From the NCBI GenBank assembly GCA_963930645.1, contig OZ005654.1, positions 266,157,700-266,221,699 on the forward strand: a stretch of 64,000 bases of DNA, given 5' to 3'. Both the position numbers and the translations under genes were made by a program. The notes under the pieces are model-generated. The model searched no databases and was not told where the DNA came from. It was given only the letters and a program-made list of their open reading frames with translations. Of this stretch, positions 32,216 through 44,212 are shown in pieces. Origin of the DNA: Salticus scenicus (Eukaryota > Arthropoda > Arachnida > Araneae > Salticidae). Each line of letters begins with the position of its first letter. Position 1 is the first letter of the stretch.

Positions 32216-32965
32216 TCAACATGATTCATTAGCAGACGATATTGAATCAACAATTTTTTTTTTTCCACATTATTAATCATTTTCGATTTAAATTTAAACT
32301 TGCATTCACTAGCGACGTGATTTAATTTATTGCAGATTTTGCAGGCTTTACCAAGTGCAGGACACTTTCCTTTTCCACGATTATAATTGCACTTTTTGCA
32401 GAGATAGACATTTTCTTTTCTCCGGCAGTTGTCATCTGGGACGTCGAATAATACCGAGGATTGTCTTTTAATTGATTATCTTCCCCCGTTACAGCCAGAG
32501 CGGCTGCCATCGGAATCACGTCGTTCAGAATTTTTTTTTTTTTTTGTCGATTTACGCTGTATTGCTTCAGATTGCCTTTTACTCAATTCTGCAGCACGGT
32601 AAATGTCATTCTTTTTTTTTTTTTTTTGGAATGTAGTGTTAAATCTGATTCTAGTAAAAGATGTTCTTGCAGCTGTTTTTCTTTAATTCTGATAACAATT
32701 GTATCCTGCATTATACTGTCATATAGATTTCCATATTCACAAAATTTTATGAGTTTTCTTAAATCTGGTACAAACTCATGAAAATTCTCAAAGTGTCCTT
32801 GAATTCAGCTATTAAATATATAGCGTTCGATCACGACATTTCTGCGTGGGTTTTCATAGTTTTCAAATGCATTTAGCGCATCCTCTAAGGTATTTCTCTG
32901 CTCTTCGGTTAGATCCAACGTGTCATAGAGCATCTTCACCAATATTTTTTATAATTAAGAAATAT
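32216..32965 (-). pseudogene. gypsy-1 gag and zinc-knuckle region
   Basis: The minus strand shows LDLTEEQRNTLEDALNAFENY and NPRRNVVIERYIFNS (32,820-32,930), DLRKLIKFCEYGNL (32,730-32,770), AAELSKRQSEAIQ (32,555-32,595), then CKKCNYNRGKGKCPALGK and CKICNKLNHVASEC (32,300-32,400). This is gag followed by two cysteine-rich knuckles, as in other Ty3/gypsy elements. Poly-A expansions near 32,532 and 32,620 and several stops break the frame. The gag start and any 5' LTR to the right were not recognised. Confidence 0.82.
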
Positions 32966-33707
32966 TTTTAATATACTATAGGAAAAATATGTCAAAGCTG
33001 AATGTTGATTTGAACATTAGCACACTCGCACGCGAATTTATTCCTTTTTTTTTTTTTTTTTTCTTTTTTTTTTACGTCGGAAACACAGCAGGAAAAAAAA
33101 AAAAAGAAAAACGCATGCATTCTCTTTTTCAAAGAGCGTCGATGTAATCTAATGATTACAAATGAATTAGAAATATAGTGAATCCATACAATTTACATGT
33201 TTGCTGGTACAATAGTTATTACATAACGTTGAAATAAATTTAAATAATGCAATAAATGGTTAAGTTAACAAAGATATAATAATTGAAATAAAATTGAAAT
33301 TTAAGCAATAATTGAAAAATCCATTGTTAAGAAATTGTAAGACCACTTGTCTAAAAACGACAACAACGTAAAAGATATAAATTAATAAGATATTGGTATT
33401 CATTATTTCTGACATGCACAATAATTCTGTTTTTTTTTCATTGAAACAGCTGTATGGTTATGTATATATTCAGAAATATTGCGAAATTCATATACAATGG
33501 TTACTTCTAGTTCATTAGCAGATAAAAACTGTTTATTATTAACATATATTCCGTGAGATAATATACATCAAAGATTTTACATAGAATTAAAACAAGCATT
33601 TCCGCTTGGGAAGGGAAAAACATTATTTTTCTTGTTTAAACCATTCGAGTATGGACATATACGAAAAGCAAGAAGCAGTGTCCTCAGGAAATATCTGGTT
33701 TGTTCAA

Positions 33708-33744
<37 letters not shown>

Positions 33745-36700
33745 GGTATGGAATGATCCTATAGCACAGTTTAAGAGTCAGCAGAATCCCTACATCCTGA
33801 AATTATCTGTAACTCGCACAACCCATCATGAAAAATAGCTCCCTTCAATTAAAATAAATTAAAGAGAAAATTATGAAGAACCGAAAATTTATCATTACGA
33901 CACTGTCAATGAATTTTCCTGAATTTTCTCGTTCACTTCTTCAACAAATTAAGTTTTAGTTTTTCATAATTTATGAAAATGCGGCATCTTTTTACGAACT
34001 CGGGATATAAAAGCTCGTTTCCCAATATTATGAATTGTTTACAAACCTAAAAAATATGTTGAAAAAAAAAAAAAAAAACTAAGCATTATATTCTATTATG
34101 CAATAAAAATGTTTTTATGAAAGTGAATTCAGTTGTTTAATTGCTTAACACATGTGTGAAGTTTGCGTTGCTGCAAACTCCATATTAATTACTTAATGAG
34201 ATAACTAAATGGTAAGTAAAGAGAGTACGGGACTTGAATTATAAAATAAATTACGAGATTTTATTTAGAGCTTAATGAAAAGGTGGGCATTGGACTATAT
34301 TCACATTCAATACCTTTATAAACTTAAAGGGGCAGCCTTCATAAATACTCCCATCATAAATAGATAACCATAAATAATCTCAACAGCTTCACTTAACGTC
34401 GTTACCTATTACGACTTTACTCATCTTTCGTTAGTGGGAGGATTTCCTAAACCACTATATTACTCGACTAACTTCCACTTCTACCCTTACTACTTCTATT
34501 ATCCTACTACCTCTTCTACTCTTACCATTAACCCTCCTCTACTACGAAACACATCACCTTTTATATCCATCTCACTCTATAATATTAACATACCGCAAAT
34601 TATCATTTAGTTTAGCATAGGAACTAACTACATTAATCAACTGAATCCTAAAACTCTGCACATTCACGTGTTATTCGTAAAGTGCGAACTTCGTTTTTAG
34701 CGTTACGCTAACATACATTACCTCACACATGTTTTTGAATTGTCCTCGTATATATTTATTTGTGTGAGTCAAATAAAGTCCTGTGTAAACAAAAACAGTT
34801 TTTACCGAATTTTACATTTTTTTTAAACTGTACAAAATATTTTCTTAATTAAACAACAGTTTTTTTTTTCCATTTAAATGCAAGATATCTTTTACTTAAA
34901 ACGTTATTTGGCCTTTTATAATCCTAATATATATATATATATATACAATGTAATTAATAAATTAAAATTATCGTTTAATATAACTTTCATACTTAACATA
35001 TATTTAAAGTATTATTTAAATGGAGATCCGTGTATTTAAATGAAGTTTTAATCCAAAACTGCTATTCATCCTAGAAAGATTGTGTTCCTTTACTTTTAAT
35101 TAATGCTTACTTAATTTTGATAGACATGTGATTATACATTATGAGAGCCCCTGATTAACGAGTTCCAGTCATTTTAATTAAATAATGAGGATAGAAATGT
35201 GATAAACAAAGCAATCAGTGTCCAAGAGAAAGAAAACTGTATTATCGTCATAAAATTATTATTCTTACTTAATAAAACTATATAAAAAATTTTAAACTGA
35301 CATGGGAAAAAAAAAAGGCTCTGTATTAGAATATATAATAATATTCTGAACGTGGCAAAAATATATTTTTGATATTTTTGCAAAAAAAAAAAAAAAGCAT
35401 TAATGGAAAGAATAACTGAAAAACAAATTTCAAAATCAAAAACAATAAATTTCAGTGTACAATGAAATAATTTCATTTAGAATAGTGACTTTTTTTTAAC
35501 TAACATATTGTATGATTTATTTTACACTTTTTATGCAGTTGATGGTTTGAAATCATGGACGGGAACCTAAAAAAAAGGGTAACTTGTAAGTAAGGATAAA
35601 ATGTGAATAGATTATGCCAATGCAAATTTACAGGGTTTATTTTTTTTATTTTTTTTTATTTAAAGTGATCTTTTAGAGAAAAGAAGTATTAGTTAACATC
35701 TGGCGTAATATTTCTTGAGATAATAACAACATTTTTCTGAATTTTTAAGGAATATTCAACTAAATAGAAATTTTCTCATTTTCCTTAAGCTACTGCCTTT
35801 GTTACGTTTTATCAAATAATAACAACAACAAAAGCAATAATAATAATATCATATAAAATATACTGACAACAAAGAAATATTTCAGCGTATTTGAGGTTAG
35901 AAATTTTTTTCGAATTCCCGAAAAATTTGCTAGAAAATCTGAAACCTCATATACTTGAAAGAAGTTTTTCTCCTAAAGGGAAAAATAGGCAAGTAACAAA
36001 AAAAAAAAAAAAAAAAGTGTTAAAAAACAAAAATGTAATGAACTATATTTGTAGTGTCTGATTATAATGTTTATTTAAATATATATTAGCATTTGCATGA
36101 TAATCGAACGCATCTTTCCTTATAAAATGCAACTTTCAAGAAAAATGCAATATTCATTTCAGAAAACTTGGCATACTGCATTAGAGGCAACACACAGATT
36201 ATCCTCAAAAATATCATCTATAGAATAAAAAATACCATCTCTAAAAAACGACCATACACCACTAAAAAAGTAAGTGTTTCACATTTGGAACAGTGCAGTC
36301 AGGGCTAAATTCTCCACTACCAAGGACTAATTGTTGACTATCCCAAATAGAAATGTAATTTTGATCCATTTGCGAATGTAATTATTTTAGCTATTCAAAA
36401 GCTGATTTTCCTTTTGTTTGGACGCTTTTAGCGACTCTTTGGAAAAAATCGGAAGCTTATGTTAATTAATTAATCAAATATCATCTTTGTAAAACACGAA
36501 TGGTTCTTTCAGTGTCTCATAATTACCTCTAAAATCAAGTGACTGCGAAAAGCAATACTGCACACATTTCCTCCACACAATTATTATCATGCATATCTAA
36601 GGTCCGTTGATATTAGTTTACTGCTTCTACGTGATAGATGCCGTTTAAGATGCCGCTCTTGTACCGCTTTTGGTCTATGGATTTCTTCAAATATAAACAT

Positions 36701-37361
36701 TCGGACTTTCTGTTTATTTAGACAATTTCACGGAATTTTGTCAGCAAACCAGACACAAAGGAATTATTATAGGTGATATTTTCCATATGACAAATGTAGT
36801 TAAACCTTTGACAGATAATGCCAAAATAGGGTTTTTCTTAAGCGAAGAAGGACAAAAGCTGTTGTCCAAGACATAGGAATGACAGTTCTTTCTCATCGAG
36901 GCACATTTATAGTACTGCTGGGCTGAGGAAATCGCTGGTACAAGACTTGTGGTCTCTCAAGCGTTTCATATGTTCGCTGGTACAATTTTTCATTTGTTCA
37001 AATATACTTTGGAATCCTTTAAAACGCCTTTTATGAGTTTGTACGTATAAAATTACGTATTCTTGCAGTAACTGGACTATGTTACTAACAGATTTCTGCG
37101 CGAGTTGATTAAACTTGACGCACACCGGACCCGCAAATAATTTTTCGACCCGCTACCCGACCCCAACTCGCAGGAAAATAATGTTAAATTTATGTTACAT
37201 AAGAAAGTGAATTAAAATTCCATTACACAAAACGCAGTTTTAAAATTGAATTGATTTGTCAGAGATCTAGATATTAAATAAAAACATTACTAGAATGTAA
37301 TTAACTTAAAATTAGTGTATAATTATAATTATATTAAAAAAATACTAGTTTAATTATAAAC
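32966..37361. other. AT-rich DNA, no supported gene
   Basis: Stops are frequent in all frames and I recognise no family. There are long homopolymers (poly-T/poly-A at 33,044-33,110, a ~32-base poly-A at 33,711-33,742), a (TA)n at 34,928-34,946, and a markedly pyrimidine-rich plus strand at about 34,430-34,580. Minus-strand frames near 35,174-35,476 (100 residues) and 36,907-37,125 (72 residues) have no recognisable domain; I do not call them genes. Confidence 0.5.
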
Positions 37362-37384
37362 AAAATTCAAGCTTTATTCTAACA

Positions 37385-39837
37385 GGGAGCAGCCCCCGCT
37401 CATCACTCTTGGAGCGATGTAGAGCGCTTCTAAGGGGACTACTCGCAGTTTATTGAAAAACTCAAAAAAAAAAAAAAAAAGAAAAATACAAATTTCGCCA
37501 GGCGCAATCCGGCCTAAGCCGACAGTGGGCGATTATTCAGGTGCTAAATTTCCGGGCTATGCCCCACGCGACAGGTGGCATGAAGTATACGAAAGTTCTT
37601 GATTGAAAAGTCTATATGAGTAAAGTCTCTGGGAAATGAAACAGATTGCTAAATACTGGTACTCCTGCAAGTTGCCAGGATAAGATCCCATCGCGACAAC
37701 TGGCAAGAGCAGATGGTGGAAATTATTGCCAGGAAATTATTATCATTTCGCGACAAGGGGCAATACTTGTGTAATGAAGAAGACTCTGTTAAATAGCCAC
37801 GGAGCAGGCAACCAAGTGCTATTGATATTAATTAATCAGTTGAGTTAACTAAATCCATAAGAAAAGAAAATATTTTATTTAACTTATTTATGAGTAATTT
37901 GCACGATATTATATTTTCCAACCAATTATTTGGTCGTGGGGAAGGATTTCTTAAGTGAAAATTTTTGGTCAGGGGACAATGAAAATAATAATGGCTGGGA
38001 GTACCCTCTTCGCCACAAGGACACAAGGGAGAACGCCGACGACGAAACCTGTGGAGATAAGAAGGAAAAGGACCATGACCGGTTAAAAAAGCAGTAATGG
38101 GTGGGGTAAGGGTCCAAGAGTTAGGGCTGGCCTGTGGCAAAAGATTAAAAGTATATCTGCCCTTTTCAGACACACTCCACAGGTCTTGCCATTTTAAATT
38201 CAAAATTTCCTTTATTCGAAGTTTAACATAAGAGGGAGGGGCGGGGAGGGAGAAAATTACATTTTGGAACTCTGTGGCTTCTTTTGCCAAAGAGTCCGCA
38301 AGTTCATTGCCGGCTACTCCCCTGTGGGCAGAAACGTGTGCCAGGGATATTTTGAATTTTAAGTTAGATAGGAGATTTTTTATTTCTATAATCTGAGGAT
38401 TTCTGCTCCTGTGGCGAGCAATAGCAAGCAGACCCGAGAGGCTGTCACTAAAAATGCTTATTTCTTGGTAATTATGATTATTTGTTGCCCAATCTAGGGC
38501 TTGTTTAATTGCAAAAATTTCAGCCTGAAAATTCGTATTATAGTTCTCGAGCCTGCCCGCCCACCGATGGACAGTCTCACCAAACGCAATAACACAGAAT
38601 GCCGCAGCGACACCCTGATCGGTCTTGGATCCATCGGTAAAGATCGCCACCGAAGCAGAGGGAGAAAAGCTATTTTTAGAACAATTGGTTAACAGGGAAG
38701 CAACGTCCTTACCAGGGTGAATATTCCAGCTGCAGGTTGTAGTTTGGATGGGGATATTGGGAAAGACTATTGTAGCTAGTTCAGTATCATTAAGTTGTAA
38801 TATTTTGGTTTTAATATATGTCTGGGAAACCTGCAGGTGGGCATGAGGAATTCCAGTGATGACGGTGAGGGCATCAGTCGAGATAGTTTTATAACCTCTT
38901 GCAATTTGCAAGAGGAAGGGCCTTTGAGCAGAATTTAGTAGAGCTATTGCGTCAGTTCTAAGATGACCACCCCAGATGCCGGCACCGTATGTTAATATTT
39001 TTTCTATTATAGTAGTGTACCATGTTTTAAGGAAAGAGGTGGAGATACCCCACCTCTTCCCCACCATCTTCATTGAATTGTGGTAAAAAGTTAAGGTTTT
39101 TAATTTGAGATATTTGACGTGTGCCAGCCAGTTGAGGCGATCATAAAAAAAAATGCCTAGTAATTTTAGTTGTTTTACATGATGAACACTGATGCCATCA
39201 ATCCTCATCTTGGGACTCCTCTGCAAGGCTTTAGGAAAGGCTAGGGTTAAAGCGTTAGTTTTTGAAGGGGATAATTGGAGATCTAAATCTTTAAGGAGTT
39301 TACTAAAAAGGGTGAGAGCTTCCTGGGCTTGTTCCTCCAGGTCTTTCCTTCTAGGCCCCGAGAGAATCAAGGAGAAGTCATCCGCATAGGCGAAGGTGGT
39401 AAAGCCCCCAGAGGCCATGCCGCACAGGATTTTATTGGCTATAATTGTCCATAAAACTGGACCTAGACATGAGCCCTGAGGACAACCTTTCGTTTGAGGA
39501 AATTCAGACATACCCTCGCCCCAATTGACGAGGATTTTCCTTGCTGAAAGATAACTACGGACGACCCCCGCAAGATTACCCGGGCAGTTAAGTTCTTGTA
39601 GTGCCTGGAATATGTGTGGCCACTCCACATTATCAAATGCTCCTTTGATATCCAGAGAGATGATAGTGGTGTAGTTCTTTGCATTAGAGCTGAAGGCGCA
39701 GGAACTTTTAATTGCATCTAAAGCCTGTTCACAGGATCTGCCCTCTCTGAACCCGTACTGATTTTGGTGGAGGAGTTGGTTTGTTTCAAGATGATAGTTT
39801 AATCTGTTTACTATGAGTTTTTCGAGCAATTTTCCTA
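37385..39837 (-). mobile_element. R1-like non-LTR retrotransposon, 5'-truncated
   Basis: The sequence AAAATTCAAGCTTTATT(C/A)TAACA occurs at 37,362-37,384 and 39,838-39,860, a 23-bp target duplication with one mismatch. Between them is a minus-strand LINE with RT, RNase H and a 3' untranslated part of about 450 bp that lacks a poly-A tail. The endonuclease and the start of RT are missing, the usual 5' truncation. The near-perfect duplication and open frame indicate a recent insertion. Confidence 0.9.
37832..39829 (-). CDS. Truncated LINE ORF2: reverse transcriptase and RNase H
   Basis: The frame of 665 residues has no internal stop. It shows SLDIKGAFDNVEWP (first catalytic aspartate), GCPQGSCLGPVLW and FAYADDFSLIL (active site YADD) in residues about 50-160. 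RNase H follows at about 395-530 (IFTDGSK, QAEIFAIKQAL, FSDSLSGLLAI, HRGVAGNELADSLAKEA), then a cysteine-rich CPCGEEGTPSHYYFHC near residue 615. The motif set is closest to the R1/LOA/I group of LINEs. The first methionine is simply the first in the surviving frame; the real ORF2 began far upstream with the endonuclease. Without that domain it is unlikely to be functional. Confidence 0.85.
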   Translation of the reverse strand: MLEKLIVNRLNYHLETNQLLHQNQYGFREGRSCEQALDAIKSSCAFSSNAKNYTTIISLDIKGAFDNVEWPHIFQALQELNCPGNLAGVVRSYLSARKILVNWGEGMSEFPQTKGCPQGSCLGPVLWTIIANKILCGMASGGFTTFAYADDFSLILSGPRRKDLEEQAQEALTLFSKLLKDLDLQLSPSKTNALTLAFPKALQRSPKMRIDGISVHHVKQLKLLGIFFYDRLNWLAHVKYLKLKTLTFYHNSMKMVGKRWGISTSFLKTWYTTIIEKILTYGAGIWGGHLRTDAIALLNSAQRPFLLQIARGYKTISTDALTVITGIPHAHLQVSQTYIKTKILQLNDTELATIVFPNIPIQTTTCSWNIHPGKDVASLLTNCSKNSFSPSASVAIFTDGSKTDQGVAAAFCVIAFGETVHRWAGRLENYNTNFQAEIFAIKQALDWATNNHNYQEISIFSDSLSGLLAIARHRSRNPQIIEIKNLLSNLKFKISLAHVSAHRGVAGNELADSLAKEATEFQNVIFSLPAPPSYVKLRIKEILNLKWQDLWSVSEKGRYTFNLLPQASPNSWTLTPPITAFLTGHGPFPSYLHRFRRRRSPLCPCGEEGTPSHYYFHCPLTKNFHLRNPSPRPNNWLENIISCKLLINKLNKIFSFLMDLVNSTD

Positions 39838-39860
39838 AAATTCAAGCTTTATTATAACAA

Positions 39861-40430
39861 AATTTAACATGCAATAAAACTTATTAAAAAGAAATGCACA
39901 TTAAGCATTACATCTTCACAATTGTACTTAAATTCATGGCGTGAATGAAATTGCTTTAAATTACTATAAAGAAAGATAATGTTATTCAATATGTGCAGAT
40001 AAAAGGCTATATTCATTTTTTAAAAAGTTTTAAAAAGTATGTCGAAGAATTTATTTTGCGGGTAGACCCTCTAGTTGCAGCTCGGTTAAAAAATTAGTGA
40101 AACCTCGATTCGCAGCCAACCAGCAAATCGGGTAAACTGGGAATGAACGAGGTACCCGACTCGATACAGGATTCAAATTATTATGAAATATTGTAGTTTG
40201 TTCTAATATCAGGGCAATTAAAAAAATAGTAAGTAAAATTAGAAACAATGTGAAGTAGGAGTGCAAATGTAACAACGCTTTGAAATAATTCGAATTTGGC
40301 CACATTTTTTTTCTTTTTTTATTCGCTAAAATTTATAATCTCCTTTTTTTTTTTTTTATGAGAATTTTACAATTTAACAATTTTTCTTTTAAATAAAAAC
40401 GTCGGAAATACTTCTGTTTTGTGGTTCTAC
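39861..40430. other. AT-rich DNA, no gene
   Basis: No coding match. A patch at about 40,055-40,165 is richer in CCCGA/TCGGG-like motifs, as is the interval 37,125-37,160 on the other side of the LINE. The two may be parts of one older element that the LINE split, but I could not align termini. Confidence 0.4.
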
Positions 40431-41760
40431 TTACTCCGTGATTTGGGAAAAGTGTGTAACCTCGGCCTACTATACTCAAATATAGTATATTAAAAGACAT
40501 GAAAGTCATTTTTATAGACAGTAAAGCTTTCAGAAATGTATATATATATATATATTAAATCTTAACTTGTCACAAAATTAGGAACTTTTCCGTACTTTTC
40601 CAACTACAACTCCTCATCTTATGTATCTGACATCCCAACAAGATCTAAAACAAGAACTGAAAATTGATTATTAAAACTTTCCAACTGTACGTATTTGTTG
40701 TATCGTATAACTTTCAGTGTTTTTCGCCTACGTTATTACACAGCAGACGGACAGAAAGACTTAAAGGCATATAGATAGACTAATTGAATTCATTATCACT
40801 CTTTAACATTATTGGAATATATTAAAAATGCTTTTCGCACAATTAAAATGAAGCCCTTAGATTCAAAGCGAAGCCCTTAACGTATCTGAATATTTTAGTG
40901 TAACCTTGTAAACTTGAAGGTTATCAATATCTTGTTCTATGCAAAACATACTAATTTTTTTAGCATATTAACAATATATGTCAATTTTTGAATGATTTTT
41001 TCCGTAAAAAGTAAATTAAATGCGATTTTTTTTAAATCCCTGTCTTTAAACGCAATGAATTTCCATTTCCATTTTCCTTTAGTGTTCCTGTACATAATCC
41101 AGTTATACAGGACATATTAATGCCATTTTAAATAGGGAACTTTCCGTAGTGAACTAGGATAACATATATCATATTTAAAAATTTTGAAAATATTTATGGA
41201 TGCTGGAGGCGGGTTGACGGACAGATAGACAGATGAACAGTCGGACAGTCATTCACAAATTCAAATCATATCCACATTTAAAAGCTGTTAGAAAGTGTTA
41301 GAAATGCTTAATGTAAACGAAAATGCAATTCCAGCAGATATCCCATAATATCTCTTAATGTTACTGAATATTTTTTGTGGCCCTGTAAATCTTAATGCTA
41401 ATCATACTATGTTTTATACAAAGCATTATTATGTGCAAATAAATAACATATTTCAATTTCATTAAAATTTGTATAAAGTAAAGTTATTAAAATCTGGTTT
41501 GTAAAACTACCACTCATACAACACAATGATTTGGGATATTTCGGGTGACCTTGTACACATACCAGTGGTGGTATTTACTCCATTTTCTTTATAAAACATT
41601 AGATAGTGTACTTGAATAACATATTTCAATTTTATTAAGATGTATGTAAAATAAAGGTATGATAGTATGGTTTATATAATTTCCTTCGCATAGGACACAA
41701 TGCTTTGGAATAGTTTCGAGTGTCCCGAATTATGATCCCCAAAACTGGAATTGATTTAAT
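40430..41760. repeat. Eroded relative of the 173-bp repeat with GACA-like tracts
   Basis: Landmarks resembling the satellite core recur: 'gtgtaaccttgtaaac' (40,908), 'gtgttcctgtacataa' (41,083), 'gtggccctgtaaatc' (41,376), 'ggtgaccttgtacac' (41,544) and 'gtgtcccgaatta' (41,719). GACGGACAG-type tracts lie near 40,745 and 41,216-41,250. Spacing of 165-175 bp between several landmarks supports an ancient copy of the family. Confidence 0.55.
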
Positions 41761-42740
41761 TAGTAATCGGATTATCGAATTATTTCTTGGCTAGTAAGAC
41801 ATGCTTGCCACATATCAATTATTATCCATATTTTGCAATTTAGGCACAAAATATGAAATCATCATGTTGCGATCACTGTTAAATTTTACTGCCTGATAAA
41901 CCACATTATTATAGAATGTAGGTCCAATGATGCTTCGAGTCCAAATGTCGCACAAACAACTGTCACATTATGGAAGCATTTGTTTTTCAACACTCATTCG
42001 TCGATTTTCTGAACCCAATTACGATAAATTGAACCAAGCCATCAAGGTGACTATGATCATCGGACAGAAGAATTTCAGCGATGAGGATAATTTTATTCGA
42101 TGGCGAGAATTTTATCCGTAAAACCTTAATTATTCTTAAAACACTACTCAACAATGGCAACACATCATTCGTTTTTGTAGCGTTACATTCATAATAAAAC
42201 TAAACAGTCACTATCATGCTGTCTTTTTTTTTTTTTTTTTTTTTTTTGTTCTTGTTGTTGTCAACACTTATTGAACAAATGGGCAAAATAAAAATCATGT
42301 ATCATTTTTGGTACACCCATTAACAAAAATATGCAAATTAAGGAAGAGAAAGAGAGAATTGTTGCTTTAATTTTTATAAACAGAAGAATAAATGAAAAGT
42401 TTCAGAATACTCTTTAAATATATTTTTAGTGAATTTGGCGAAACTTTTATGAGTAAAAGGAATTGTATGCTTACATATTTGGAACACAATTTACAAAGTA
42501 GATAAAAATACCCAAAATTACATTTAGGGGAGGTAAAAGCGACATAATTATGGGACTCAATACAAGATTAGCTAAAAAAGTGTCAAAATAATTTCTGACT
42601 GAAGTTATGCTAATACGTAATGAGATCTTAGTGTTCGATGTAGTTACGTTTTTATCTTTTACAGATTTTTCTTAAAATTTGTAACTTATGTAACTTATTT
42701 AAACCGAATTTGTGATCTTTTTCAGAAATTATCTAGCTAT
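41761..42740. other. AT-rich DNA, no gene
   Basis: No domain is recognisable, including the 64-residue plus-strand frame at 41,927-42,121. A ~24-base poly-T lies at about 42,224-42,247. Confidence 0.5.
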
Positions 42741-44055
42741 GTCTCGCAGAAATATTGTTTATAATTAAATATCGGTTATTTTGCACTAAACTTTATTAGA
42801 TTTACACATGAAACGGCACCCTTTTAAGTATTTCTGAAACTTAGAAAAATCTAATTTAAAACTTTTTAAACGTTAAAAAAATAAATAAATAAAATAAAAA
42901 ATATATTCATGTAATTTAGCACTTAACTGTTATAAATATAATTTGATTTGATTTACATATTGCATATATTGGTTGGTAATGAGATTATTATTATTATTAA
43001 TATTATGTGACAAACATTTTGAACTTTCATTAAGTTGTAAAAATTGAGCTTTACGCCTTAAAGAAGAAGTGATCAATCATTCTTCTAAACATTTTTTACA
43101 ACATGTAAACCTGTAATTAAATGTAAAATTCATCTATTTATACAATTTATGATTAAATAAAGCAAGTAAAAAGAAAACGTAAAATGTGTTTTTGTATGTG
43201 CAGCATGTTTAACTGCAAATTTGTTTGTAAAGATGAATTATATAAAAATATTTGTTGCTACAAAACACCATTAAAATTGTTACTTTTAATTTGTTATTGT
43301 TTTTATTAAAAATATTATATAAAATTTAGTGCAAATTTAATATTCTAACGAAATACATTTACGAAATAGTTCAGTTTCTTTTTGGAAGTTATATTTCCAA
43401 GGTCATTTCTTTCCATAATATTTAATGTTTAATCATGTCATATGAAAATGTACAACTTAATTTAAACTAAAGTGATCGTTTTATTAAATTGGTTTACTGC
43501 GAAGCAGCAATTAATTGATTCATCAAAATTTAAATTATACTGTAATGGAAGCTTGTATTTCCAGACTTGCCATCTAATTTTCAGATCTTATTATTATTAC
43601 TTCAATTTTCTTTGATGTATTAAATTAGAAAGTATACAGATACTGACAAATAGTCAGAGAATTTATTTTTGTGTGGAACAGTTAATTAACCAACATTCAT
43701 TTTAATAATAAATGCTGTTAAAATGATTTATAAATGCTGCAAAAAAAAGAATATTATATATATATATATATATACATAAATTGTGTGTGCTCATTTGTTA
43801 TATATACAGGTTGGTAGCAAAATAATATGACCGATTTCGGTTTAACACATTTTGCCAAATACCTCAAAAAATAATTGAAGAAATATTCTATAACATTGTG
43901 TGTAAGAAATAAATGTTTGACCACATATTTTTCAATGACATTTTGGTGACAGGGAAGTTCGGGGATCCACCACAAGTACAGAAAAAAAATATATGTAACA
44001 TGCAGTACAGGGAAGTAATCTAAATGGTTTCTATTCTTAGAACATTGTTCACTGG

Positions 44056-44212
44056 TATTTATTGAAATTTTGTTTTTCCGACTGAGTGAAAATAATGCCT
44101 GGACCGGGAGTCGAACCCCGGTCCAGGCATTTTTTCACTCAGTCGGAAAAATAAAATTTCAATAAATATGATTTTCTTCCACAGTTGATTGTGTGATTTT
44201 AATAAAAATTGT
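44056..44212 (-). mobile_element. SINE-like foldback insert with tRNA B box, only in copy 1
   Basis: Copy 2 lacks these 157 bases. The flanks ATTGTTCACTGG (44,044-44,055) and ATTGTTTACTGG (44,213-44,224) are a 12-bp target duplication with one mismatch. The first 113 bases are a nearly perfect palindrome with ~50-bp arms. At its centre the minus strand reads GGGGTTCGACTCCCGG, containing a consensus RNA polymerase III B box (GGTTCGANTCC). A short A-rich stretch ends the insert on the plus strand. I see no A box. Confidence 0.7.

Noticed and set aside
36907..37125. A 72-residue minus-strand frame with non-repetitive composition as a host exon.
   Set aside because: No domain, splice sites or second exon could be supported; it is short enough to occur by chance.
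44102..44124. A tRNA gene around the B box.
   Set aside because: Only the T-arm is present; there is no A box, anticodon arm or cloverleaf, and the sequence is the tip of a long palindrome.
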